Source: Montifringilla adamsi (taxonomy: Eukaryota; Chordata; Aves; Passeriformes; Passeridae). Taken from it: a DNA stretch of 64,000 nucleotides. This document shows, piece after piece, positions 33,101-47,481 of the stretch. The DNA is taken from the NCBI GenBank assembly GCA_017590115.1, contig JAGGNK010008448.1:2978794-3042793 (forward strand). Reading direction: 5' to 3'. The number at the start of each line of letters is the position of its first letter. The first letter of the stretch is position 1. The notes beneath the pieces were generated by a model. The model worked only from the letters and a program-made list of their open reading frames with translations, made no database searches and was not told the DNA's origin. The position numbers and the translations under genes were made by a program.

Positions 33101-36100
33101 GTGATGAGGTGGAAGGGAAACTAAAATGCTGTTGTACATACAAACTGCTCGGTACATCTAGAAATTTAAAGACTGATATAAGGTGCTCATATACCACCTG
33201 CACTGTTACCATAACATCTAATTCTATTATATGAACCCAATTTCCTGGTTTTAAGTGTCTAACTTCTCTATATAGTTATTGGTAGACTGATTATTTCCTA
33301 GGGACAATTCAGAGCACAGGGCTGGGACAGGGTCTGAGCATGCAGCTTTTGGCACAGATGCTGACACAGTTAACATGTTACTCTGTTCTGGATAGTTGGC
33401 TCCTCATGAAGACCCTCTCAAACTGGCACAGCTGCGAGTAGAGCTATGGTGTAGATCAATTAATGGAGCTAATCTGGTTGAAAAAGAATCTTTTATGATT
33501 TGCTTTTGCTCATTTCTGCAGCTGGACACGTTTCCAAATAGTTTGCTTAAAAAAAAAAAAGCCCAGCACAGTGGAAGGGACAGACAGGATAAGAGCAGAG
33601 GGAGGCAGAGGGAGAAGAGGACTGGCTGAAACACAGCCTTAGGACCCAAGGCTTGTAATTAGTCCTTCAAGAACTGCATTTTCTAGTGATACTGGTTAGT
33701 CACACTACCCAGTCTGACATTTTAGAAGGTTTCCATTTTCAGAAAGCATTAATCATTCACCATCTGAGAAGAATGAGGCTCAAGGAAAAGTGCTTCAGGA
33801 TTGGACAGAATCATCCTCTGCTACTTAAAGTAAGGTTCTTGAAGTACAACTGGTATTTTTAGTACAAGAAATTATTTTTGTGGACTGAAACATATATCCC
33901 TTATATCCCGTATTTCCCAAAAAACATTTGAACTTTTTCTTGGATCAACAGAGATGTCCAGTGCTCTTCTGCCCAAAGGATTAATAGCAACAATCACAAC
34001 AGCAGATGAATCTGACATCTGGTCATCTGTTTCTGTTATTTAATCCAGACAATAAATAGATAATCCATCTACTTATATATGAAACACACGACTAAGTTTA
34101 ACATGTTCTTTTAGAGTGGCCCATTAGCTACTCACTGGTTTTGGATGAAGACGACTTCTGGGGAGAGGCAAAATATTTCTGAAAAATACACACAGTAAGT
34201 TATGATGAATTGGATTTATTTATTTTATTGGCTCAGATAGGCTTTTTAAGATCTAGAGGGAAGGAGGTCTGCAGTAAATGGATTTGATTTCAGCTCTGCA
34301 CAGCTACAGTGCTTGTGGTGATGCTGTGCCCTTGGTGTGGAACTACTCTAGAACAGCTCCTGTCCTAGACCTGGGGTCGCCTGTGACTGCACAGGACCTC
34401 ACCAAACACCCTCACACACAGAGTATTGTGGATGCCTCCTTCTGGGGGCACGTAACATACCCTGTAAAATAATGACCTAGAGAGGAGGCAGGGCTTATGA
34501 TGCAGCTTTCTATGCTTCTGGGGACACAGGAGTGAAGTAGGCTGCACACTCAGGTATGATTTTTCCCTTTTCTGCCAGAGACTTGGGATATAAACCATGG
34601 ATTTACTGAGCCCAGTTTCTTTACAAGGCATCTTGTACAGCTGCAAAAACATCTAATTTGCAAAGGTGCAGAGGTGGCTAAAAGGACCTTAAAGTGGCTG
34701 GCAGAGATATTTTATCCCTGTACTGGATCCTGTAAGGGGTATTTCAGAAAATCCTATCCATATGGCAAACTGCCTTGAGCACAGAAGTTCACAAAGCAGT
34801 GAGAGCTTTTGGTTCTCACCTTGTCCTAGCATCCCCAGCTATTTGAGTGGCCTGACAATTGTTTATTGTCTGAAATCTACACATTAGAGAGAAGAAATTT
34901 TTTTCTCTGCTAATATTTCCTATTGATCTAAGCTGCTGTTAACTTACCTGGAATTATCCTGCTTAGGTGACTCTCTGGTCATGCTGTGCATGTGGGAGTG
35001 CTCTGTATTCTGTGCAGGCATAAACATGAGTGGCTTGGTGAACCTAGTAATGAAACATGAATTAAGAAAGGAAAATTACATTTAACAACAGTGAATACAA
35101 ACAAAACCTCTCTTTCTTCTCCCCTACCCCCTCAAAATTCTAATAAGTAACCTTAAGAGTATTTCTTTTTACTATGTACTATATTTGGGTTATTGAAATT
35201 GACATAAAAATCGTTGATAATATTTGTGCAGATAATCTGAAGAGATATTTACTCTATGTATTTATTACTTCTGTTACTGTATTTCTTCTAGAGAAAGAAT
35301 TACCAGACATGTAGTATCTAGATGAGAAAAAATATTTTTCTGACACTTTTAAATAATGCACAAACATTCACAGCAATGGGTTACCTGGTTACTGGTGGTG
35401 GTGATGGTTTCTCCTGTAAGAGAAAATGCACTGAATTGTTTTTTGGTCACTTTTTAATTCCATAAAATAGATTTGTATGATCCTATTTATGTTACCATAT
35501 CAAGATATTATTTTTGCATTGTGATACAGATTTCTACTAGAGCTCTGTCTGGTAATCTACATTAGGATGGGAGAGGCAAGAACTCAACATCAGTAAATCT
35601 GCTTTGGCCATATGTTATGTCAGTACCAGCAAATGGGAAAAAAATTACTGTGTCAGAACTGTCATTGCTCCTCTGCTGCAGTTCTGCCTCTGTAAAGCAT
35701 TCCCTTAGGCTGCTGCTTCACAGATTGGATCACTATCACAGAGGACTGGGAAACTTGCCCCTTCCCATTTACTCTTTTGAAATGGTTTGCCAGCTTTTCT
35801 GAAAAGGGAGTGTCAGAAAGCTTTAAGTGCAGGAAGAGATATGTTCCCAGTTTTCCCTTTTGAAAGACTGATAATCTTTTCTCAAAGTCACATTTGTACC
35901 CTGCCTGAGGGCAATGGGAGTCATACTGTAGAAAGGCCTCACCTCTTCTTCAGGAACCTCGTAGACTTCTACAGGACAGGGAAGAAATAAAAAGCACTCT
36001 TTAGTGTAGCAAAAACACACTGCATGTTACCATAAAAGCTGATCTGAATTTCTATCAGTCATACTTGTGACTCTGGAAAAATAACTTGGAGAATCTGCTC

Positions 36101-39100
36101 AGAATTTGAATCTGCCACCAAAACCCTGGAGCAGCAACACCCCCAACACCCCCTGTCTTCTGGGGGGAACTTCAGGTGAAGTCACAGGAATTCTGATATA
36201 CAGTGACTGCATTAATCAAGATTACTCCCATCACAAAATCTTTTTGTTGTTCTGTTTCTCTTCTCATTCCCTCCCTGCTGCAAGCAAGATGAACGCTTGT
36301 GTTGTGCAAACCTGGGTCAGTTTGGAAAAAATGTGTTATCACACCTGCAGCAGCATTTAGCCTTTCCTTGACTCAGGGAGGAAGAAATCAGGTCAGTCAT
36401 AAATACAAGCTGGCTCCTTTGCGTGGCCAACATCCCTCCCTGAGTTCTGACCCACAACTATATTTAAATTCATAGACCTTGAAAGAAAAAAACACCAGCA
36501 TCTTTATCTATGCCCAGTTTCTTCGATGCAAACAGAATCCCATTTCAGTAAATTTCATGTCAGGTTTCATCACTTTACTGCACTCAAGTGTCCCGGCTCC
36601 CACCAGGGGGAGATGTTTTATTCTTTAGTAACATCTGTCAGGAACTGGTTGTTGCTCGACGCTGATTTACAGAAAGGCTGAGACTGAAAAGGGCATTTTA
36701 AAATATCTGGAAAATAACTCACGAAATCTTAAGCAATTCATAACAAATGTTAGTTTACGACTTGTAGTTTGTGACTTTAAAGCTAAACACATTGCTAATG
36801 AATATGCAAAGCTTTTTAAAGAACTGTGTCATGTCTGGAAAGGTTACATCCAAGCAATTAATGAGAATGAGGATGCAAAACAAGTCAAAGTTGGAAGAGA
36901 GAGATTAAACAAGAATATCTGAATTTACAAAAGCAAGTAGGCTTCCTCTTATTTGCTTCTGCTTTTGTTTCTTTTTCCAAATAAACTGCTCTTTATAGAA
37001 TCTGAATGGGAACACTGTTACAAAAGACCATGCAAGACATTGGCCTGTACAGAATTTCTACATGGTTAAGTCTAATGATCTAAAAGTATTGGGTCTTGAT
37101 TCCTATGGTGAAATGGGATTACTGACATACTGAGTCCTATAATTCTTTTTGCTGTATTGATCCATTTGTGTTCCTCTACTAGAGCGAAAGACTAAAAATA
37201 AATTAATCTGGGGCAAGTAACTTGTTCTAGTTTTATTCATGCTTAAAATGGATTTACTGTTCAAGCTAGACAAAGCAACTGCTACAACACAGAAAAGCTA
37301 AAGGGGAACATATTTTTTTTTTTACTTCAGTATGTCATAGGGTTAGTGGTATGAATACATCGGGCATAATTTAATATTCCACAGTCTTATATTATGGTAC
37401 TCTAACAGCAATGCAAGCTTCACATACCTTGCATAATAGAAGGAAGAGAAGGCTTTGGAGAAATAGGGGGAGCTGGCTTTGTTGTCTTCATAAATCTGTT
37501 CACAGGTGCTATAAACATATTTTATTAATGTACATATATATATATTTGTGTATGTGTGTACATATACACATATATTTATATATTTACACACGTCTGTTAA
37601 CAATGTAACATTTATACAATAAGAACGAATATTAAGTAGTCCAAATGACAACCTTTTGTGTGACCTTGAATAAATCAACTGAGTCAGAAAGCAGCTCTCA
37701 TTTTTTAAAAGAGAAGGATTATTCAGTATTTCAGCCTTTCTGAAGAGGTTTGATATTGTCAGTGATGTCAGAGAGCAGAACTACATGCTCTTCTCTGTTT
37801 ACTTTTCACCTTTGGGCTGTAGTAGTTTCATTCTCTAGCTAAATATATATATAAGTGAGACTAAAAAAAAAAGTAAAGTCTGTCTTTATCTACTAAATAT
37901 CTAAAAATGCTTGTTCTTCTCCTGAAGCACTTCAGCAAACAGACAATTTTAATGCTATTGCTCCTTTGGTTGAGAAGGCAGGTCGTATGTCATGAGAAGC
38001 CTCCTGGTTGTACAAGGGCTGAACTTTGAAATAGCTGAGAGAGGCAGGAATTAAACATGTCTTCCAATAAAGTTAAAAATAATTTTCCTTGGCCTTGTCA
38101 TAAGCCAAAGGAGCCAACTGCCTTTTCACAGGCTGTGATCTCTTTAATAGCTACATTTCCACTCTTTGAACCCTAGAAACAGACATTAATTTTACCCTTT
38201 TTTTTCCCACAATTATTCCCAATAAAGCAATAACTATAAGCTTAAATGACTAAAACTCACATCTTGTAGGTAGTGACATGCTGCCTTCTGTGGGTTCAAT
38301 ATAGTTATCATCATCATTGTCCACTGGCACAATGTAGTTATCCTATGAGAAATGCAGGACACAAATCTCTCAGTTAAACCTCCATTATGTCATCAAAGTG
38401 TTTGGATTGAAGTCCTGGCAGCAGTTTACAACAGTTGCCATTTCACAGTGACTCCTATTTCAGACATTTATCATCCTATGTGGAAGGCAATCCCAAAGAT
38501 TGAAAATCCTTTACAGAATTATTCCACTGGTGCATGGAAGCCCTCCCTTCCCTCTGGTCCTGGAGTAGCCTTTGAGGTTTCTCTCTCCCCACTGCCTGCA
38601 GCTTGTTACAGATGATCAGGAGCCATTCCATGGTCTGAAGAGCCTTCTTGATACTCAAAGCAGGCAGATATCCCCTAGGAGTCAGTGTGGCACTTGCATA
38701 TCACTATTAGTGATGTACAAAATGATTTCTACTACAAAGGCTAAGAAAGAGACCAGACCACGGCATTGCTATGACATTTACACAGTTATAACAAATATAT
38801 CTGTAAACTTTACCTCATCATCACTGCACTCCTTAGGCTTAGGTGGCACTTTTGGTTTTGCAGCAGGAGATGGCAATGGCATGGATGGCACACATGGTTT
38901 CTTTGGTCTGGACATGGCTGGACTGGGTGTACTTGGGAGAGGTTTGTTGATGGGAGGAAGCGTCTGGTGACTGGTGCGATTGTCTTTTAATTTGGTAGAA
39001 AACAACAATTTGAGTAAAAATTACACATTAGTCTCTGCACTTTCTCCTACTGCTTGTGCAAAAGTCTTTGCTGTGGCTGCAGTACAGGTCGAATGGCAGA

Positions 39101-42100
39101 CCTGAGCACAGCTGGACCTGATGTTGAGATTTGTGTGTAAACAGGTCCTGTTTCCTTGCTCAGGGCAGCAGCCCAGCCCTCTGTATCAGGTGCAGCGGGT
39201 GCCTAGACACTGGCTGCTGTACGAACAACCCTTCAGCTCCCTGGGGAAAAGGTGTAGCGCATATGAGACATGAGAAAAACGACACTGGGTGGGACTGGAA
39301 CATCAATTATGCCAGGTTCTCTGGGGTGTCAGGTCCTTCCCTTTTCAAAGAACACACAGGTCAAGGGCTGATAAACTTCTATGAGTACACATGTGGTATT
39401 TTAACACTTTGATGAATATTCCACAACCAGTAACAGCGTGGTATCATACAAAAATGAAAGCAGGCATCATGTCAATGTTTCTTTTCTCCATGTTTCAGAT
39501 CTTCATCTAACTGAAGCTAACTTTCATTCACTTCAATGCAACCTATCCATGGTTGAAAAGAATCAAATTAGAAAGAAAAGAATCCCTTTACACTGGACTG
39601 ATGTAAATAAAATCTTGATCCTGTCCTGTTTTTCAGGATATTTATCACCCTTAGTAACAATTTTGAAGGAGTGAATACTTGGGCTACTGTTTTACTGCTT
39701 TGGGAATAATGACTGGAGAAACAGAGAAGTTTAAGAAGGGACCTGTCTAGTCTGATGTGCCTCATCTTCAATAGTAATTGCTGCATCAATATATGTGGAT
39801 TAATTTGGAGCCCCAAGTTAACAGTATCTCCCATACCTCTGCTTGAATTCTGTCATTAGTAGATGTCTATCACAGCCTCTAGGACACATTGTATTAAAAT
39901 TATAAACATCACTACTGGCAATGCTAACCTGTTTCATACTGTAATTAAAAAAACCCCAAAAAACCATACCCCTGAATGCTTAACATCTGAGTATGAAAAT
40001 TAGAAGCAAACTCTCGAGGAAAGGACAGATTAGTGCATTGGGGCCTCTTCTCTTCTGGTACTGATCAAAAAGCAATTATCAAGGTGACATAGTTAACTAT
40101 TCCATAACTACCTGCATATTCACCCCTAGAAACAGGGAATGAAGAGGGAATCTTCTTTTTCTCCTTCTCACTTGGAGGTGGCTCATAGCTGTCATCAGGA
40201 TTCTCTTCACTGGGGACCACATACATCTCAGAGTCAGAGTGGTCATCTGGATTTTCATAATCACTGTCCTAGAAAGACACAACTCCCCATTTCTCATCTC
40301 ATAGCATTCTATAACAGAAAATTACAAAACTGTACCCTTGAACAACCACATCATATTCCTTTTTAGTGCTTCCTCTTGCAAAGAGGCACTCCTGCCTCCT
40401 CCCAGGAGTTCCCTGTCTTCTTGCTATCTCCAAGGAGTCCTTCTACCTCAAGAGCTCGGTCTTCAAATTACGGACCAATAGCTTGTTTCCTTCCCCAGGA
40501 CAGTTCCTTTCTAGATCCAGCCAGATGGATCTTGGTGTGTGTTGTCACTTCCTCTCCCTTTCCAGTTAAAAGGGTATTCAAGATCTGACTCCAGAAGGAA
40601 ACTGGTCACTTCAGGCTGACAATTGCACCATTACTTTACACAGCTGACAGCCATGAATTGCTTCATTCTAATGTTTTCTAAAATCTTAGCAGAAGTTTTC
40701 ATTTTTAGTAAGAAGTGGCTTTCCTCTCCTCATCCCTCCCACCCTTCCTGCCCCAAATAAAACCTTCTTCTGATTTCTGAAATTATTGTTCAGTTTAGGA
40801 AGTTCCTCAAATTGATGCCGTGTGCTTACTTATCCAAAAACCTTAGCGTTCGTGGCTACCACTGACTGTGCTTCTGAAAGTACTTCTAAGTTGAATGTAA
40901 AAAAATTGAGGCAGCTAAAAATCAGTGGCTACTTGTGAATTAAACTGATGTAAAAAGTAACATAACATTCCAACTTTGTTTGGCTCAGTATTTAGTTCAA
41001 CCACAAGTAGATGATTTTAAAAGAAACTTTTATTATTATTTCTTGTGCTAACTTGTTGCCACAGTAACCTCCTACTAGCCCAAAATAAGTACTTACAAAA
41101 TCATCTGACCATTGTTCCTCTTCATTGTCTGCGTGTTCTAAACCAAACATTAGAGTTATTTAAGGAGATGTAATAGTAAATATAAATGTTTGTTTTAGAT
41201 TGGTTTTTTAATCTATAGTTATCATATTCGGTTAAAAAAGAGTGAGCAAAATTTCCAAACAGTTCTGAGCAACACATCTATTTGGACAGAATAGTAAATT
41301 AAATGCCTTTTTGCTTATTTTTGACAACTTATTTCAGAACTGTTGGAAAAGCATTAGAAAATGACAAACTGTGCATGGTCTGAACAGCAGAGCATGCAAT
41401 TTACCCACAATGCATCTCATTTTTAAGTAGGGATGACAATTTCTAGATAATGGAACTTTTGCTGACCTCTGGGCCCTGGTTAAAGCTGGTTAAGTGTTTA
41501 TATTAAACAGGGAACAGTTACCTGATAAGTTCCAAACTCTGTCCTGCTTTCTTCTAGTCTTATCTTAACAAGATGGCTGTTAACTTGTAAAAACAGCCAT
41601 GAACTAGTTTGTGTGCTGTATGATAAGCAAGTAAAGGTCTACCTTCAAGATAATTTATGATGTCATCATTACATTAATAGTATTATGATTTTAAACCTGT
41701 AACGATGCATTTGTTCAATTTCTTCTGTATTTACTTTCACAGTTTCTGTAAGGAGGGGCTGCATGCAAATTCTCCTCCATTTTTACAGCAGCCTAGATAC
41801 ACAACTCTGATTAAGACTGATTTTGAAAGAGTGGTTACTTGCTACTCTTCATGCTGGCACAATTAAGCATTTTTTTCTTGCCTTTCTTTTCAGAGGTGTG
41901 AACTACCTTCAGAGTTGTTGATAATGGTATCTTGTTCTCTCAATAAAAGCAAATTATGAGGAACTATATAGCTGAAATACTGTTAGGCATATAGATAGCA
42001 AATTAACACAGACATGCAGTTTAAATTTACATTAATACAGCCTTACCTGAAGCATAATCCCTTTGTGGCAGACTTGGCGGTGGCTTTTTTTTAAGGCTGT

Positions 42101-45100
42101 AAATTATAATTATTACATTTATGATCTCATAAGTAACATTCACTAGAAAGGAGTATTAGCCAGACACATAAAAAAGCTGATAACTAAAGATACCTGCAGC
42201 TAAAGAAATACAGATTACCATCACAGATGCTTAGCAAATAGCTGTAGAAGAATGCTTTCAGAAGCTAGAAACTGATAAAATAATAAAATAGAATCTAAGA
42301 ATTTGATATATTTTTTTCACTAAGAACATATGTTGAAAGGACAGCTTCCTCGCTCACCCCACGTCTTCTTCATTTCCAGAAAGAGATAAGATAGGGGGCA
42401 GAAATAAATGATGATCTATCAGAAGATGAAAATCTGTTCAGGTTCACAGAGGCTTTATTAAGACTATGGCATAAGAAAGTGGTGTAGCACTCTCCATTTG
42501 TATTTTTAGAACTAAATAATTTTGCATGCACTTTATTTTATGGTTAATATTTAAATGTATACCAGGTCTCTCAGTGAAAGATTCTACTTTTTATTATTTT
42601 ATGATGTTATGTCCCTTTTTTGGTAAAAACTGTTACAATGGCATCACATATCAAGTGAATCAAAAGATGATGGATTTGTAGAAATACTGAAAGGATCTTT
42701 TTGGCTATACAGGTAGGTTCATAAGTGTGTGCATGTATATATATCTAGCAAGCAGAAGTACACATATGAGTAAACACACACACACATGTGTGTGTGTATT
42801 CATGTATACTTCTCCTTACTAACTTGCAGCTGTCCAAAGAATACATTGAATTATAGTCAGTTTAATTATTTCACTGCCCTGTAATGAAAGAGAAGAATTT
42901 GGGTTTAAAGTCAAGATGAACAATGCATGTGTGGCATCACAGGCCAGACTGGTGCCTCTGCAGAGGGAAAAAACAACAACCCTTTGTTTTTTGTAGCCAA
43001 ATAAAACATTAAGATAATTAATGACATTAAAATTATTCTTTAAAGTGACTTTTGAACATTGTCTGACAGCTTCTTTGTAGCACTGATGGGATCTCACCAT
43101 GGACCTGAAGCTTTGTGTACTAAACTGATGACTTCACTCATTCGTCAGTCAGGCCCTAACAAATTCATTTGCAAAAATAAGCAAATAATTTAAAAACCCC
43201 CACATCCCCAAAGAATTTAAATTGGTTTTTTTGGGATCTCTGAGCAGTAGTGTTTGCAAATGTTGCTTTACCACAGGAATTTGACTCTCAATATTTAGAC
43301 TTAGGTCCTATTTAGGCTTGCTGCCTAGATATCATTGTTCAGGTACCACTTGTTACTCAGGGTGGTGGCAGGCTGGCACTACCACATCAACTTACAAATT
43401 TTCCTGTCTGTTTTGAGAAATGCTTTGGCTACTTCTGGGTTGAATTAAAGGAATTCTGTTGCTCAAACAGTCACCAAAAACACCCCATGCATGAATCAAT
43501 GAATAAATGGTGCGGGCATTGCTAAAACTCAAAAAAACCCACCAACTCCCCAAACCAAACAAAAACCAAACCAGGAAGATTATTTTTGCAATGTTAGCCT
43601 GCTTTGTTCATGGCTAACAACACTGATGATGGATAGCTGTCTCCCAGTTTTAACTTCCTGAAGCATAATATAACTTAGTGTACAAACAGTAAATTAAAAA
43701 GCATTCTCAACAGCTCTGCTCTGGTCTTCTGTCCAGGTTAGCACAGCCATGTTAGAAAGAAAATCCCAGGGCCACTGCCAGGGCTCAAGTCTTAGGAAGG
43801 GCAAGTCTTAGGAAGGGCAGACCAAGATCTCTTCATGTATTTTACAATACATCTGCCATGAGTTGTTTGGAGACTTGGGAAATAGTGGAACTGAGGCAAC
43901 AGTGAGAGGCTGTCTAGGTCACGGTATAAAGTACATGGCTTAAGCAATATCACACATTTCTAAGCTGCTAAGCAGAAATCTTCCACACTTGGTACCAGGC
44001 CCTGTAAATCCTGGCAGTGACCCTGGAAGAAAATGTGAATACGTTATAACGAAAGCACACGAGGTAAGAACAGAGGTCTGTGTCTAAGCAGCCTATCATG
44101 CCATGGTGCAGCTATGGAATAGCATACCGATCCCAAGTATCTTTCCCAGTTTTGCAAATTAAGGCCACTTGCTCATTTTGGAACCTGAATATCAATAGAA
44201 AAAAAGAAATAATGTTTCTGTCACAGAGCTGAAACAGTTCACGGCCACATCTACATTTGCTAGAATCTTTTCAAATATGTTATTTATTCTAAAATTCAAA
44301 TCCACTTAAAAAGAAGTTTTCACGGTACTGGTATAATTTTCTAAGAGCCAGAACTGGAATCCAGGCTCTTTTGAAGTCAGCTGGAGCTTCACTTTACAGG
44401 AGCCAGAGCTCTACCCAATGTGCAAACCACACCACAAGCTCAAAAGACACAACCCTACTTCAAGGCGTGCTTCCCCAGCTACTGCAGACTCTGACCTCAT
44501 TGTCCACACAGATCCTTGCAGAATGGCAATTGACTCTGCCTTGCTCCCTGAAGTTAATGAGAAGGGACTGGAAGAACCAAAAGCCATCCAACTGACCATG
44601 CATATTTAAATGTATTTAACCATAGTACATATATTGGAGCTTCACCAAATAACCAGGTAGCACTTGAGACATTTCATATAATGCATTATAGATGCTTCTC
44701 ACATATGAATAGAATGCAGGGTACAGAAATTCAGAACAACTTTTAAGAGAATAAATTATTCCATTTTAAAGCAATGTATTCCAAAATTTCCCCCTATAAT
44801 ATGCTGAGCTTGACCCAACAAAATATTTAGGCATGTATTTAACTTTTCTGACATATATGGTCCTGTAGGAGCTGTAAATATTAATTACTTGGAATTTGTA
44901 GCACATTTTTGTTTTCCTGCATTAAGTGAAGAATTTGAAAATAAACTGCAGCAGAGGTTTGGGTATTTTGCTCTAGCAACACTTGTTTTTACAGGCTACA
45001 CCCAGAAAAACAACGAAACATACATATTAGTAGACCTTTACACGTAGCACTTAAATTTTCCCACGGGTGCATTTCCCTACTAGTGTTTTTGCCCAGCATT

Positions 45101-47450
45101 TAAGATATGCCTGAAAACTCCTAGTTTTCGAAAGTCAATTGCTTTCTTGTATTGTTATGTCTGTAAAAAGTCCACTCCTTTGTTAGGAACTATTTTAAAA
45201 TAATAGTTTTTACAAAAATTATATTGCTATCTTTTCTGATCTGAGTATTTATAGTATGTATTAGGTTTACATGCACTAGAACATCACACTTGTGATTACA
45301 CAATAAATTAATTAAACTTTGCCAGAAACATTTTCAGAGGTCCAAAAGGTGTGATGCAAAACATAAACTTTTCCTGAACTGTGTATTCCTAGTGGAAGAG
45401 TTTGTTATACACTTGGAATTATACAGCAATTGTACAAGATAAAATTAAAATGAAAGGGATTTTTTTTTAAATTTTTATTATGACTCTTCCACACGTTCTC
45501 ACAATGTGCTATGGCAGTTATTGTAATAAAAATCCTGACACTCAAAACATTCTATTCAGCTACACAGTAATTTTCATGTTTCTTCATCATAACAGTTAAA
45601 ATAAGGCATTCTACTTTTTCCTGTTTTCTTTTTCTAAGTGTGGTACAGCTTGATTTTGGTACTTTCTCTCACTGTTTGGTTCATAAAATACCGCTTTTCC
45701 CTCTGCCAAGGGTTTGATCATGAATGCCTTTTACTTTTAGCTATGCAGGTTGAAGAGATATTTAGTGACACAACTATTTTTCTGCCTGAAGTTACTGCCT
45801 AAATTATAAATGGTATAGAAAAATGGACCACACAAATCTGAAGCAAAGAGTTACCCAACTAAAAAGATGGGTAAAGCATCTTTGTTCCATCTTCCAGGTC
45901 ACATGGCAAATGTTCAAGAAATGGACATTTGGATAGTGTGCAGTCAGAAACTTGAGTAAAAGTGCATGATTTCTGATAGCTTTGTGAAGGATGTGATACT
46001 ACAACAAGGAGAATAAACGGAACTTCTTGTTTCTTATTCAACACAGTAGGTCAGCACATACAAAACTTTAGGTGAAGTCCTGACTTTGCTGTACATGCAG
46101 TGTGACTTTTAACACCCAACTTTAGTGTAGTCAGGATCCACTGAACAAAGCCTAGAGGCTTAAAGCTTATGATGTACAGATGAGTGCTGTCTTTACAGCG
46201 TGTTTCAAGCACAGGCAGCCTACATCCTGAAACCTATGATTGCTCTGCTTCCCTGCTCTGTATTACCAAGGATGTGAGTATGAAAAAAATGCCCCCAGCT
46301 CTCATTGTTTATCCAATGCTGGCTACACTCATTGCTTCTACACCTGAGTACATAATCCTCCTCGACACTGTGATCTGCACAGCAGCTGGGACTTAGGACT
46401 GTAAACAGCTTTGCATGTGATTAAGGGCAAGCAGGTGACAGCTATCCTGCAGTGGCCCATATTTTTACTGCCAGAAAACGTTGAGTCGGAATGGGGAACA
46501 AACAGGAACTTTTAAGCAAGGAAAAAACAGCCTTTCTATTTCTTTCCTGTTACCAGGAATGCTCAGCCTGTTTTCCACAGATCCTTAAGACACACATGGA
46601 TAGTAGATTAATTCCTCCCCACCTGCACCCCACAGATGAACTAGCCTGGAGAGCAAACGTTTTGAGATGCAAGACCTTTTACACTTCTGCATAATCAGGA
46701 GCCAATCCAGATTTTAGATGTGTTTTAACAAATACTGCAAACAAATAAGTCATTAGCCACTGCATTTCACGAATATTTGATAATTCTTTAAATTTGTATA
46801 GCAGAGGCTTATGGCATACATTTGGGTGATAACTTTAGGCTTCAGATACGCAAGTACACTATTTGAATTCTCGTAAAATTATTTCTGCTTATAACAGGTT
46901 TAATTTTGATTTTCTTTCCCAGCATATAGATGAATATATGCTAAACAAAGCCCATTTAAAATAAAAATTTTCCTGCTTCAGTCATGTTTAGAACCTTGAC
47001 ATTTAATAAAATAATCCTTTAAATGAAATGGAAGTAGTGATCATCTGGATAACCATGTTTTGTTTGTTTTTACAACCAAACAAAAAGCCCCCAAAGACTG
47101 CATAGTAAGGAACACAGCCAGCTCTAATTCTGTAAAGCTTAACTCCTCTTGTACATATCCTTATCAGTGCTGTCAACTCATGCTTTTATTGCAAGTCTCA
47201 TTACGTGCTGGGTTCAAGACTTGAACCCTGAAGTCATGTGCAAATATTAGAAATTCTTCAATTTTTACAAACTAAATTTCTGATCTTCATAACTGCAAAA
47301 AAGATTATTATGACTCAAATGAATCACAGTAACATCAGAAAGATTATTATGCTTTTATACCTCATGCTGTTTGTGTTCTTATGACTGGGAGAGTTGACAT
47401 GTGAGCTTTGTGCTGCAGTCATACTTTGAGTTTTTATGAGTCTACTCTTT

Positions 47451-47481
<31 letters not shown>

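Noticed and set aside
37343..37678. 111-codon minus-strand frame reading through BLNK exon 8, with a tempting IYEDN tyrosine motif
   Set aside because: It is the wrong phase for the exon. The phase that joins exons 7 and 9 gives the proline-rich [14 protein letters not shown], which matches human.
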